Assembly (NCBI GenBank): GCA_936450465.1
Contig: OW388298.1
Span: forward strand, 5,006,035 to 5,070,034
Reading direction: 5' to 3'
Source of the DNA: Gibbula magus
Taxonomy: Eukaryota; Mollusca; Gastropoda; Trochida; Trochidae
Length of the DNA stretch: 64,000 nucleotides
In this document: in pieces, positions 10,482 through 21,832 of the stretch
How the letters are laid out: each line of letters starts with the position of its first letter
Numbering within the stretch: position 1 is the first letter of the stretch
Made by a program: the position numbers and the translations under genes
The notes under the pieces: generated by a model
Told to the model about the DNA's origin: nothing
The model's database searches: none
The model's input: only the letters and a program-made list of their open reading frames with translations

Positions 10482-11724
10482 AGCTCATCAGGCGCATGGC
10501 ATGGCGTCCGGCGTCCGGCCGGCCGTCCATCCGTCCGTAAACTTTTCGCTTTTCGCTGAAATTTTAGGTACAGACTCCTTGTCTAATGGGGATTCTAAAT
10601 TGTAGATTTCATGACCCCATGACCCCAAATTGGGTCACAGGGGTCACGTGTTTAAAAACCTATTTTCATCTTCTCCAGTTCCAAAAGGTCTAGAGAGCTG
10701 AAAAGTTGTGTGCAGACTCCTTGGCTAATGGGGATTTTAAATTGTAGATTTCGTGGCCCCCCCGACCTCAAATGGGGTCACAGGGGTCACAACCTTAAAA
10801 CCCTATTTTCATCTTCTCCAGTTCCAAAAGGTATAGAGAGCTGAAAAGTTGTGTGCAGACTCCTTGGGTAATGGGGGTTCTAAATTGTAGATTTTGTGAC
10901 GCCATGACCCCAAATATGGAACACTGGGTCACAACCTATAAACAAAATACCATTGTAGCAAGGTTTGAACAGTTCTCTTGAGATTTTATGTGCTCTCATT
11001 TCAGACTAAGGGAGGTAATCCCAATTATTACCCATATGGTTGAAAATAACCGAGTTAATATTATTGATATGTGCACATGTGCACATATCACGTTTGCCTA
11101 GCAACCATTGTTTCACCGCGACTTCCCGTGCTGTGTCGTCTGTGACGTCATAAAACCATTGTTCGTGACGTCACTGTAGCTTGCCGTCGCAAGAGAAGTG
11201 GGCCGCTCCCTGCCTAATTTTACGTGAATGAAACGGAACAGAATGGGTAATAAAGAAATTATTACACTCGAAAGTGTGCCATATGCCTTTCACGAAACTC
11301 GTGCAAATTTGTGTATAGCCCTCGCTCTCGCTCGGGCAATACAAAAATTCACACTCGTTTCGTAAAAGTCATATGACACACTTCCTTGGGTAATAATCTC
11401 TATATATGCGAGTTCTAACTTTGAGAAATTGTTCTCATTCGGAAAATGTTAACTTTTTCATGAATCAGGGAACTTTGTCACAGACTTTTGTCGTATGCAT
11501 GTCAAGGGGTCAAACGTCAATGACGCATCAATACGTCAACACCCCTTGGGCTTGATATGCAGCCTGCAGCAGCGAGGAGCTTAAGAATAGTGGATCTAAC
11601 AAATATTGTTTGTAATATTTATTTTGTAAGCCCATAACTTCTATCATATTTCATATGTAAATATTAATAATTTTTCATATAATATTGAATGCCTGATGAG
11701 CTACAGAGCCAATGGCTCTATTTT
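10482..11724 (+). mobile_element. R1 dispersed repeat, copy 4 (expanded, MITE inside)
   Basis: It starts with AGCTCATCAGG at 10482 and has three core monomers to about 10940. About 750 bp of other sequence follows, including the MITE at 11025-11407, and it ends with CCTGATGAGCT and the terminal hairpin at 11691-11719. The non-R1 DNA at 10940-11025 and 11408-11690 is either an internal variant or further insertions. Confidence 0.65.
11025..11407 (+). mobile_element. 372-bp MITE (copy B)
   Basis: It is identical in length to copy A: TTATTACCC at 11025 and GGGTAATAA ending at 11396, with shared TCTCTATATAT beyond. It has a perfect 26-bp palindrome at 11065-11090 (TGATATGTGCACA plus its reverse complement), TGACGTCA at 11143 and 11166, and the same hairpin arms near the right end. 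Confidence 0.78.
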
Positions 11725-11765
11725 CTATTTCTCATTACTGACACCTGAATTACATCCTTCTTTTT

Positions 11766-12250
11766 AGCTCATCAGGCCTGAAAGGCCCAATGGGCTTATG
11801 GCATGGCATGGCGTCCGGCGTCCGTCTGTCCATCCGTCCGTCCGTCCGTCCGTAAACTTTTCCTTTTTCGGCAGAACTATTGACTCCACAGAGCTGAAAT
11901 TTTATGTGCATACTCCTTGGCCAATGGGGATTCAAAATTGTAGATTTTGTGACCCTGTGACCCCAATCTAGGTCACAGGTCATGACCCAAAAACTATTTT
12001 AATCTTTATCTCAAGTATGTAAAGCTCTAGAAAGGTGAAATGTTGTGTAGATATATACTTTTTAGTCAAAGGTGATTCTTAATTGTAGGATTGGTGACCC
12101 TGTCACTCCAAAAGTGGGTCACAGGGGTCATGATCTAAAAACCTATGTTTTGCTTAACAATGTATTACTTAAGATAACTTAGATATTAAACCTTAGATAA
12201 TAAATCAATGAAATCCTGATGAGCTTCAGAGCCCATGGTTCTATTTTTTT
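11766..12250 (+). mobile_element. R1 dispersed repeat, copy 5
   Basis: This compact copy has the start AGCTCATCAGGCCTG (11766), the GTCCGTCC stretch, about two core monomers, and an end CCTGATGAGCT with hairpin and T-run. It begins only about 42 bp after copy 4 ends, so two R1 copies lie nearly in tandem. Confidence 0.78.
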
Positions 12251-13633
12251 TAAACGGATACAAAATACCATTTCGCCTATTAGAATGTCTACATTCCATT
12301 GCACGAGGGTAAACTTAAGTTTTATCATTTTGAAGTCACCAGTTTGTCTTCTATCTTGGAAATTTCCTATTTCTAGCTTAGTACATTGTAAACTAAGAAC
12401 TTAGGAAAATATTGCTTTGTGTTATTCAGTTTATATTGGCATTTATTGTATATGGTACAGTGCGATACACACATCATACATATCGCAGGTCTAATAAACA
12501 AGATGGCCGACCAGCCTGACAGCGATTAACAACTGTATTGTCCTACCAGGAGGTAAATCACGATAGACCATTATAAGTTTTATCTACCCCCAGTTATTCA
12601 ACCTTCAGTTGCACCTATTTATAACGCTTCCCATGTCTCAGCCAAAGTGGGTGTATGTTGTATGATGTATGTTGTATGGGACTTTGCGCTGATTGTATTT
12701 GTTTGTCGTATTGGACCATGGCAGCGTGAATAAAAAAGCAGGAACGTCAAACCACGTGACAGGGTGAAAAGCAGGAAAAAGCAGGAACGTAACAGGGTGA
12801 AAGGTGAAGGTCACTTCCTGGTGAACACGCACGAGGATCAATTCAATTTGATATGGTGTATTGAATTCAAGAGTAGCCTACTAATATATTATATCTTCTT
12901 GTTGGTTGAATAAACATATTTAATTTATGAAATTCACTTAGTCCCGTTTTCACTGGCCTAATTCAGTAAATTAGTCAACATGACAAAGTTTCACCTAATT
13001 AAAATTTAATTACCATGTCACATGTACACAATCATGTGAAAGACTATTGTTGAAGTGTAAGACTTTTGTATGCACTATATTCACAGTAAACTGCATAGAA
13101 CCACGTCCACGGTGTTAATAATGTGACATTACCCCTTATTTCCATTACGTTTCTTCATATTCTTTGAAAATACTCGAAAATTATTGATTTTTGTGAAGAA
13201 TATAGACAAAACAAATCTTCTGTACTTATTCTGGATATTTAATTGACTTATAACCCAACAAAAACATCATAGGTGTTATTCTTTAATACGTAAATCGAGT
13301 TATATAGACAGGATGCTGTGTCGGTTACTGCAAACGGCCATTTTCAAAATTCATTTTAGCCCTAAGGAAAACATCCCTAGTAGGATGCTCTACCAAATTC
13401 CATGCTTGTATCACAAATAACACAATTTCCCCACAATTCTGCTTGACCATTAATACTGAAATAACATTTCTCAATGTTAATAGTCTTCATTACCCTTCAC
13501 TACCTTTCAACCCTACAGTAAAGTGCAAGTAAAGATCAACTATTGATGAAAGGCGTTCAGTTACTAAACAATTGATCTGAAGTTTGACTCACTGAGATCT
13601 TCAAATCGAAAGTTATCTAAATCCTCCCTAAAC
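12251..13633. other. Unassigned AT-rich DNA
   Basis: No gene or repeat family recognised. A GCAGGAA...GGGTGAA(A) motif repeats locally at about 12740-12805, without forming an array. Confidence 0.5.
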
Positions 13634-15473
13634 TAACAGAGTACTCTCAACTCACAAGAAGCCCTTGTCTATAGCAATCAGATTACGTAACGGAGTACTC
13701 TCAACTCACAAGAAGCCCTTGTTTATAGCAACCAGATTACGTAACGGAGTACTCTCAACTCACAAGAAGCCCTTGTTTATAGCAATCAGATTACGTAACG
13801 GAGTCCCTCAACTCACAAGAAGCCCTTGTTTATAGCAACCAGATTACGTAACGGAGTACTCTCAACTCACAAGAAGCCCTTGTTTATAGCAACCAGATTA
13901 CGTAACGGAGTACTCTCAACTCACAAGAAGCCCTTGTTTATAGCAACCAGATTACGTAACGGAGTACTCTCAACTCATAAATTAGAAGCCCTTGTCTATA
14001 GCAATTAGATTACGTAACGGAGTACTCTTGACTCACAAGAAGCCCTTGTCTATAGCAATCAGATTACGTAACGGAGTACTCTTGACTCACAAGAAGCCCT
14101 TGTCTATAGCAATCAGATTACGTAACGGAGTACTCTCAACTCACAAGAAGCCCTTGTCTATAGCAATCAGATTACGTAACGGAGTACTCTCAACTCACAA
14201 GAAGCCCTTGTCTATAGCAATCAGATTACGTAACGGAGTACTCTTGACTCACAAGAAGCCCTTGTTTATAGCAACCAGATTACGTAACGGAGTACTCTCG
14301 ACTCACAAGAAGCCCTTGTCTATAGCAATTAGATTACGTAACGGAGTACTCTTGACTCACAAGAAGCCCTTGTCTATAGCAATCAGATTACGTAACGGAG
14401 TACTCTTGACTCACAAGAAGCCCTTGTCTATAGCAATCAGATTACGTAACGGAGTACTCTCGACTCACAAGAAGCCCTTGTCTATAGCAATCAGATTACG
14501 TAACGGAGTACTCTTGACTCACAAGAAGCCCTTGTCTATAGCAATCAGATTACGTAACGGAGTACGCTCGACTCACAAGAAGCCCTTGTCTATAGCAATC
14601 AGATTACGTAACGGAGTACTCTTGACTCACAAGAAGCCCTTGTCTATAGCAATCAGATTACGTAACGGAGTACTCTCAACTCACAAGAAGCCCTTGTCTA
14701 TAGCAATCAGATTACGTAACGGAGTACTCTCGACTCACAAGAAGCCCTTGTCTATAGCAATTAGATTACGTAACGGAGTACTCTTGACTCACAAGAAGCC
14801 CTTGTCTATAGCAATCAGATTACGTAACGGAGTACTCTTGACTCACAAGAAGCCCTTGTCTATAGCAATCAGATTACGTAACGGAGTACTCTCGACTCAC
14901 AAGAAGCCCTTGTCTATAGCAATCAGATTACGTAACGGAGTACTCTTGACTCACAAGAAGCCCTTGTCTATAGCAATCAGATTACGTAACGGAGTACGCT
15001 CGACTCACAAGAAGCCCTTGTCTATAGCAATCAGATTACGTAACGGAGTACTCTTGACTCACAAGAAGCCCTTGTCTATAGCAATCAGATTACGTAACGG
15101 AGTACTCTTGACTCACAAGAAGCCCTTGTCTATAGCAATCAGATTACGTAACGGAGTACTCTCAACTCACAAGAAGCCCTTGTCTATAGCAATCAGATTA
15201 TGTAACGGAGTACTCTCAACTCACAAGAAGCCCTTGTCTATAGCAATCAGATTACGTAACGGAGTACTCTTGACTCACAAGAAGCCCTTGTCTATAGCAA
15301 TTAGATTACGTAACGGAGTACTCTTGACTCACAAGAAGCCCTTGTCTATAGCAATCAGATTACGTAACGGAGTACTCTTGACTCACAAGAAGCCCTTGTC
15401 TATAGCAATCAGATTACTTAACGGAGTACTCTCAACTCACAAGAAGCCCTTGTCTATAGCAATCAGATTACGT
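13634..15473 (+). repeat. 54-bp minisatellite array, about 34 copies
   Basis: The unit contains GCCCTTGTCTATAGCAATC, GATTACGTAACGGAGTACTC and TCAACTCACAAGAA. It includes the palindromes TTACGTAA and GAGTACTC. Variation is confined to a few sites (TCTAT/TTTAT, AATC/AACC/AATT, CTCAAC/CTCGAC/CTTGAC). Units are 54 bp except one short by 3 bp near 13800 and one altered near 13975. Because 54 is a multiple of three and the unit lacks stops in one frame, an open frame of 515 codons runs from 13992 to 15539. I take that as a by-product: substitutions are not concentrated at silent sites, and no promoter or splice context is evident. Confidence 0.93.
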
Positions 15474-15952
15474 ATTCTAAGATGCCTAGCGGCTAGAACA
15501 ATCGAAATAAAAGTACTTTATCAGACGATAAAGGTATAGTTTTTGTGATGACGTAACAATTGAATGACGTTTCCGCTCCCCTCGTAGTCACGTGTGCCCA
15601 TGGTAACCCAACGAAAGAGGGCAGTTGAAAAGACCGTGTTTTTCTGCAAATGATAATGTCCTAAAACAACAGTAGCGTTGTTATAACAATTATTGAAGGA
15701 ATGTGTTCTTTTGTATCCGAATTAGTCTTAAATTTGAAGCTACATTTGTACTTGAACCAAAACGACGAAATCCGCATTAGGCAAGCCCAGGAACCACTAT
15801 GACGTCACAACAGAACAATGACGTCATAGTCGCTGTTGTCGCACGGCTCGTCAGTTAGCCCTGATCATGGATTATTAATATTAAGGAAGTAAACTCTATT
15901 TTTCTTGCAAAATTACTCAAAGCAGAATGTTGTGTTATGGGTTATCTTAGAA
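15474..15952. other. Unassigned DNA with paired CRE-like sites
   Basis: Two TGACGTCA palindromes lie 19 bp apart (15800, 15819), and a TCACGTGTGCCCATGG string lies at about 15588. This could be a regulatory element, but no adjacent gene start was found to attach it to. Confidence 0.35.
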
Positions 15953-16052
15953 AAGAAATAAAGTTCCCTTACTCGTACTTTAACTATAATAGTTCAGGGC
16001 AAAACTATACTTTATTACAAAACACATTGGGGTACAGGGAACTTTATTTCTT
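15953..16052. repeat. Short inverted repeat (17-bp arms)
   Basis: AAGAAATAAAGTTCCCT (15953-15969) is the exact reverse complement of AGGGAACTTTATTTCTT (16036-16052). About 66 bp lies between. It ends directly against the stray 54-bp repeat unit at 16054. Confidence 0.8.
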
Positions 16053-16053
16053 A

Positions 16054-16099
16054 AACGGAGTACTCTCAACTCACAAGAAGCCGTTGTCTATAGCAATCA
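16054..16099 (+). repeat. Isolated fragment of the 54-bp repeat
   Basis: About 46 bp match the 13.6-15.5 kb array (AACGGAGTACTCTCAACTCA ... TCTATAGCAATCA) but lie 580 bp beyond it. DNA at 15474-16052 may therefore have been inserted into, or carried past, the end of the array. Confidence 0.85.
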
Positions 16100-16309
16100 A
16101 ATAACATTTGCACAAGACAAAGTCTCCCAATATTTGATTTCGAGTTTGTTTTAATCTTCTATAAGAAAAAAGTCGAAATAATTCCATTGATATTCAGTTA
16201 AACCAGCGCAAACGAATAGAGATAGAGAGACTGTGTATTGAAGATTATTTCAAGTTTTATAAACAAATCTTTGATATTAGAACCGACTCCGAGGAGAGCA
16301 GAGACAGAC

Positions 16310-16347
16310 GGTTGCTAGGTGGGTTGCTAGGCGGGTTGCTAGGCGGG
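16310..16347 (+). repeat. 13-bp tandem repeat, three copies
   Basis: Three near-identical copies of GGTTGCTAGGCGG. The following 570 bases, to 16918, hold nothing I can support. Confidence 0.8.
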
Positions 16348-16918
16348 AGAGACCTGAGACGGGGCACCTGTCTGGGAGAAAGACAAATGAGCTACCTGCA
16401 ATCTACCTGTAATCAAACAATCGGGTCACCTGCAATATATCTGTCACTAAACAATGCAACCAAGACACTTGGTTGCATTCCAGTTGTCATCCAAGGTTAA
16501 ATTTGGTTTTGAAATTTACAGAAGGTGTAATCTGATGGTGTGAGAAATGTTCAATACTATCAGATCTTGTAAAGTAACAGCTGTAAATATAGCTGTGGAT
16601 TATGGGTATCAGCCACATATGACTAGTCCTGTCACCATTTTGAATACATGCAAACAGTCTCTTATCAGCGCATTTAGTTCGTCATTGAGATAGATGCAAG
16701 GGTTGAATAATGATTCACAGTTGACACAAGGAACTTTAACTAAACCCCACAAGCTTGTTTAATCTATTGATGCCTGAATGTACATAATAAACATGTCAAG
16801 ACGACATTCTATACCGCGACTATTGGCAATATCAACAAACAGCAACGACACAGATTATGGAACAACACTGAGACATTCCGCTGTAACCAATACGCCTTGT
16901 TGGAGTCTTCTAGTCTAC

Positions 16919-17017
16919 CTGGCACTGGGAAGTTTAGGGGAATCCCCTTCTTCATAACGGAGCCACCGACTGGTTCCATATCGCCATGGCGACGGGCAAC
17001 ATGCCTTGGTGGTTGTC
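16919..17017 (-). CDS. Candidate internal exon of an unidentified gene
   Basis: Reading the minus strand, a pyrimidine-rich tract ending TTGTTTCCAG is followed by 99 bp, then CAG|GTAGAC, a fair donor. Two frames stay open across the exon. In one, with phase 1 at both ends, the peptide reads QPPRHVARRHGDMEPVGGSV and continues MKKGIPLNFPVP; the length of 33 codons would make it a symmetric exon. I do not recognise the sequence. No flanking exon was found in the window, so it could be chance or a lone exon of a gene extending outside. Confidence 0.3.
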
Positions 17018-18597
17018 CTGGAAACAAGTAAACAATTGGCAAAAATCAATGTGCTGTGTAACGATAGTTAATTATAGAGAAACGAGATATCAGGGCCGTG
17101 TTCAAGATAGGTTTCAATTTAAGCGCTCGCTGTTATTGAACGGAACCCAGGAGTCTGTACAGAGAGAGAATGATCACCAGCCAGGTGATGTCAGCAAGTC
17201 GAGGACATTGGGCGTGGCGCCGGGAGAATGTCGCCATTGCTTCCTGGAGCGGTTATAATGGAGGGAAAGTCTAGTGAGATGTATGAACCGACTTGATTTC
17301 ATAGCTACGTGATGTACATCAAGCATATCTACTGTAATAACAACTCAAAATCTTCTCATCCTTATCTTTTGTATAAACAAAAGGGATCCTCCTTGGGGTA
17401 CTTATTGCATAAAATCGGTAATTTTAGGTATATGACAGGTTGTAACTTATTTTTTTTCAACATAAAAAATGATTAAAAACTAAAAAATCGTACTCTTGAG
17501 CCTCCAACCCTGGTGGTTGCTATGCAGCCAAGGGGCAGATTACTCTATTCTCACCACCTGTCATTCCCAGGTAGAAGACGTGTCATAAGTTCAGCGATCT
17601 TTTCTAAGTTCTGCTACTAGATCAATCCAAGAAAATGTCCCAGAAAGAATCTGTATGTGTGGTAACTTCTACATTCTTTCAGTAGGGTCGATGGCTTCGC
17701 ATTTCTAGTATTAAAGGTGCATCCATTGTGTTTCATAAAATTTTATTCGGCTTTAAGACGTTCCAACACACCATATTTGGTGTTTACAGTACAAATAATT
17801 TCACTCAGCTTGCATATTCATCCCCAATCGCCAAATATATCATAATTACTAGTTTCCAATTAAAAGCGAGTAACATCAATGTGCATGTGCTGAAACCGAA
17901 AGTGCACGTCCTATTTACATGCACAGTTGTTATATGACCTATTGAACATTATCAACCCAAATCTGTTAGTTTGTCTGGTTTAAATAAGATTCCAAAATTA
18001 CGTTTGACTCGTTGGCGCGCGCCACACGCGGTGCATTATCCGGTTTTCGATCAGAAATCTATACTTTTACCTTCATATCGTCAATATACTAGGTCGAGTA
18101 TCATCAAAATGGTAGTTTTTGGTAACAGATGGTACTTCTCGATAAAGTAACACCATTTATAACGTTTGTCATATTTGACCCCCAACAACACAATGGATGT
18201 ACCTTTAACTTCGTGAATATTGTAAATTTGCTTTCTCGCACGTGTCGGGAAAGTCGACCAAAGATAGTGGCCATCTTCTTCGATCGATGTATTTTGATTT
18301 TTTTCCTTAAGGATTTCGACTCACCATCTGGCCTGCAAGCAATTTAGTCACATTACATGTTCTATTTCTTTCAGGTAGCGGGTGTGGTCATGCTTGTTTA
18401 CATTCGTACTTTGCATTTTTGCCATTCGCCTCTGCTCATGTTATGCATGCATTCATGTTTACACATAAACAATTACATTGCATTTCCCCGTGTTATTAAT
18501 ATATAAATAAAATTCATATATATATATATATAAACATGTGTGTTTATACTGCCCGGATACTTTCCTTTTAGCCCTTCAAGCCCTGTGGGCAGTGTAT
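17018..18597. other. Unassigned DNA
   Basis: No supported gene. It includes a short (AT)n run at about 18515-18532 and the dispersed 75-80 bp repeat listed at 17410. Confidence 0.45.
17410..17489 (-). repeat. Short dispersed repeat shared with about 3700-3775
   Basis: The reverse complement matches the start of R1 copy 2. Shared strings include TTTTTAGTTTTTAATCATTT, TTTTTATGT and CCTGTCATATACCTAAAATT. It is a fragment of an unnamed dispersed element. Confidence 0.7.
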
Positions 18598-18836
18598 TAT
18601 CACAGTGCTAACACATGTATAAATGTATTATTTGTAATTTGATATTTTCCTATGTATTTTGTTTATCATATGTTCAAGTAACTTAGTTTAATTCTCATAT
18701 GACACTGTCCATTTGTTTCTTGTAGGTATCACCTGGGGCTATCACCCATCTGCAGGTTTAATGGTTTATGCTTCAGTGATTATCTATTCTTTATTGTAGA
18801 TCACTTTAGGCATTGTAAATACAGCAATTGTTTTAT
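18598..18836 (+). repeat. 239-bp direct repeat, left copy
   Basis: It is identical, base for base as far as I can read, to 19989-20227 (offset 1391 bp). Flanks differ on both sides. It contains TTTCTTGTAG followed 30 bp later by CTGCAGGTTTAA, which could be a coincidental splice pair. Confidence 0.93.
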
Positions 18837-19988
18837 CCCGATGACGGAACCAGCCTGGGATTCTTCAAGAGCAGCACCATGAGACGACAGCACCAAAATC
18901 CGAAGTCTCAGTACCAGACAAGAAGCCCAAACCTTCCAGAGCCAGTTCTCCTGACAATAAGGGAATCACCGCAATGCTGCTGACCTGTCAACTTCAACAA
19001 TCCTCTTTAAACAGGTAGACTTCAACGGTACCGGATATCTACATCCATAGCGCCACAACTTGGAAGATCTACAAAGAGGATATTGAAGACAAAAGCTCTG
19101 ATAAGGACTCAACATCAAGTTGTGGACAATTTCGAACAATATTGTATCTATTGTTTTTTGTGTCATATGTTTCAGGATTCTGTGCAAACAGGTTTGTGTA
19201 TAATCAGCCAGTATAAAACATTTTGTAACCATACTCTTTATTCATAGGGTAAACATGTTTCAAATATCACTTCTAAGTTGTTGGTATCAGTTAGGTTTTT
19301 TTTCTTATTCTTATTCACTTAGTTATGCCAAAGAGCTAGGGTAACCGAGTCACACCCCCAAAGCAAGACTCCTGAGCTCAATGACTTGTATGATACTTGT
19401 TAGAACATGTTTATTACCCTTGACTTTCCAAATTATTCTGCAATTATTCATTACCATTTTCAACTTTAATTTCATCATTTGACAATTATACATGTAAAGA
19501 CATAAAGTATCACGAAATGCAAAAAGTCTATTATGATTATCGCATACCATATACGCATTGTCAAAGCTCATTAATTCTTCAATGATGAAATACCAATTAT
19601 ACCTACTTTGATTTTACCATACCTTGTTAATGTTGTCAGTTAGATTACACAGTCATTCAGCATACTTATAGTTATACATGTACCTTAGTCTAGCCTTGCA
19701 GAGTCTGGGCTCACCAATACAAGACTCCTGACTTCATTTACATTTATAGTAACTCCTTGTGGTATAGTTATTTACAATAATAACAATAATGTCTAAAAAT
19801 GTTATTCGTTATTTTCAAAACTGGCTTGATAATCACACACAACCTTAAAAACTTTAATCTCTCATGCAATTTGACAATTTTTTTAAGTATCATTATACCT
19901 TGCACCAGTTTATATATTTGGCTACAATATGTTCTATTAACAACAACAAAAAATTTTGAGGTCAAAATTTACTCGTCGAGGGAGAATA
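18837..19988. other. Spacer between the 239-bp repeats
   Basis: It is 1152 bp with no identifiable coding domain. The first 150 bases are GC-richer and could hold a short frame. A related pair of strings, AAGACTCCTGA(G/C)(T/C)TCA, occurs at about 19366 and 19720. A purine-rich run GAGGGAGAATA directly precedes the right repeat. Confidence 0.45.
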
Positions 19989-20227
19989 TATCACAGTGCT
20001 AACACATGTATAAATGTATTATTTGTAATTTGATATTTTCCTATGTATTTTGTTTATCATATGTTCAAGTAACTTAGTTTAATTCTCATATGACACTGTC
20101 CATTTGTTTCTTGTAGGTATCACCTGGGGCTATCACCCATCTGCAGGTTTAATGGTTTATGCTTCAGTGATTATCTATTCTTTATTGTAGATCACTTTAG
20201 GCATTGTAAATACAGCAATTGTTTTAT
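19989..20227 (+). repeat. 239-bp direct repeat, right copy
   Basis: Perfect match to 18598-18836. The pair could be long terminal repeats of a tiny retroelement, but the ends are not TG...CA and no target duplication is visible, so a simple duplication is as likely. Confidence 0.93.
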
Positions 20228-20700
20228 TTAGAAATAGGGAAGTATCTTGTCAATCAGCCCCTATGGTGACATTCTATTTGCTTTAGGGCTATGTAGCCAT
20301 TGGTCCTATGAATCCCTTAAATAGAGCCCAGTCTCAGTGACAAAGGCAGATAGATATCGGGCAGATAGAGAAGAAGATAGAACGAGAGAGTGAGGGATAG
20401 AATTAGACCAGCAGAGACTAGACCCCAGGGAAGACTTACAAAGCTTCCTTGGCGGTCACTATGTCTCTGCTGTCATCACCTTCATCAGCTGTATATGTAT
20501 TTATGTAACAACCACCATGATGTAACAACCAAATAAACATCTCCATGACGTCATCATCTTATGTGTCTCTCATCATGTGCTCTCCCAAGAACGTCCGAGG
20601 TTGGCTCCCATAGCATCAAGCTAATTCCCTGGGATAAACGACGCAGGCGGGCGTTGGCTCGCAAGATGGTAACACCTATTGTCTTGCGGGCCGGCGCCAA
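20228..20700. other. Possible retroelement leader or LTR-like segment
   Basis: It contains a TATA-like CTTAAATAGAGCC (about 20315), a purine-rich GATAGA/GAGAGAG tract, TGACGTCA (20546) and AATAAACAT (20532). It precedes the gag-like remnant. I cannot show that it belongs to it. Confidence 0.3.
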
Positions 20701-20896
20701 CTTTGTGTTAGTATGGCCCAGGTCGCTAAATGCGACGTGCACAGGACTTCCACCATCCGCTCAAGTGCTCGGTCTGCCAGGCCTTTACCCCGAAAGCAAG
20801 GGCCAAGCGGGATAAAGATAAGTTCTTCGCTTCGGCGCTGAGAGATGGCAAGGACATCACACATCTTGACCCCCCCATCTAAGACTAGCAAGCTCC
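20701..20896 (+). pseudogene. gag-like remnant of a DIRS-like retrotransposon, first piece
   Basis: The frame covering about 20748-20880 contains a Cys-x2-Cys motif (KCSVCQ) followed by a charged stretch (KARAKRDKDKFFAS). This is reminiscent of structural (gag) proteins of retroelements with a zinc-knuckle-like start. The frame slips at the C7 run near 20870, and the shifted frame (SKTSKLLK) runs to the TTAA at 20897. Removing the two inserted elements brings that frame directly onto the one that continues at 22373. That continuity, and the recombinase further on, argue for one original reading frame. The DIRS assignment is by association. Confidence 0.45.
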
Positions 20897-21832
20897 TTAA
20901 GGAGAGATGGGACCCAGAAATCGAACTCGCTTACGGCAACATTTTGCGACAACAATTTATTTTATGAAAAAGTCTCAAATATATGGATTACGTTGTGTTG
21001 GGCATAGGTTTGTCTGTACACTAACGGGGAGCGCTTAAATTTAGCGTAACGCCTTCATAACGGTCATTTTACGACATGCCGCATATTGTTACCGTCACCT
21101 ATATTCGCGGTAAATATGTTACTACATGTGTTATTCGAATTACATCCGTATCTCAAGTTAGGGACGAATTTAAATAGCCTAGTATAATCAACTGATAGTT
21201 ATTCTTTCATCGTGCACTCTCAGATTGATAATATATTCAATAATGATTACACAGTAGGCCGTCAAAGTTACACTTGAAATCATCAAAACTGCCGTGACGT
21301 CAGGTTTTTACGTTTATGTAGGTAATTTAAAAAATGACGTTAAAGTGATGAAAAACGTTCGGTGACCCCCTATTATTATTTCTGAATTCGTTTGTTCAGT
21401 TAACTTCGCACATCATATTAAAGTATTAGCAATATCTAAAATATGTGTGTTAGTGACAAATCCTGTTGAACATGAGACACGATGATAAAAATGCCGTTTT
21501 CAATTAAAAAGTGCTTAATTTAATTTTGTTTCTCTTTCCAGCGTCATTAATTTTCAAAATATAGATTTGCTATACATCCCCGAATCTGAAATGTATCTAA
21601 AAGGATTCGGAGTTTATTCGTTGACAGCGAGAGCTTAATTTAAATACATCAAATCAGTCAAAAATTACGTAATTTGCCGACAGGTGTATTATTATTAATG
21701 CCGATAACTCTTTAAATCATCCGGTGACCTTAAAATTTTCTTACATTTTGGGATAAAAGACATAATAATTTATATTATGAAAAAATAAACGAATTCTAAA
21801 ATATTTGATTTCATCGTCCCATCTCTCCTTAA
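20897..21832 (+). mobile_element. TTAA-flanked non-autonomous element, family 2 (copy B)
   Basis: This 936-bp element has perfect 17-bp ends, TTAAGGAGAGATGGGAC and GTCCCATCTCTCCTTAA. It is homologous in inverted orientation to 4860-5804. It has no coding frame. It lies within the gag-like remnant and its right-hand TTAA is also the left-hand TTAA of the next element. Confidence 0.88.

Noticed and set aside
11750..11983. 77-codon minus-strand frame over R1 copy 5, and similar frames at 3007-3269
   Set aside because: Low-complexity DGRTDGRTD translation of the CCGT stretch of a dispersed repeat.
13634..15473. CRISPR array
   Set aside because: Units are contiguous with no unique spacers, there are no cas genes, and the DNA is eukaryotic.
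13992..15539. 515-codon repeat protein
   Set aside because: Period of 54 guarantees a continuous frame; no promoter, splice or codon-bias support, and variation is not mainly silent.
18720..18775. 30-bp micro-exon between TTCTTGTAG and GGTTTAA in the 239-bp repeat
   Set aside because: Splice-like strings alone are too weak, and the segment is duplicated intact in a non-coding repeat.
18598..20227. Definite LTR retrotransposon
   Set aside because: Repeats lack TG...CA ends, no primer-binding site or target duplication was found, and the interior is non-coding.
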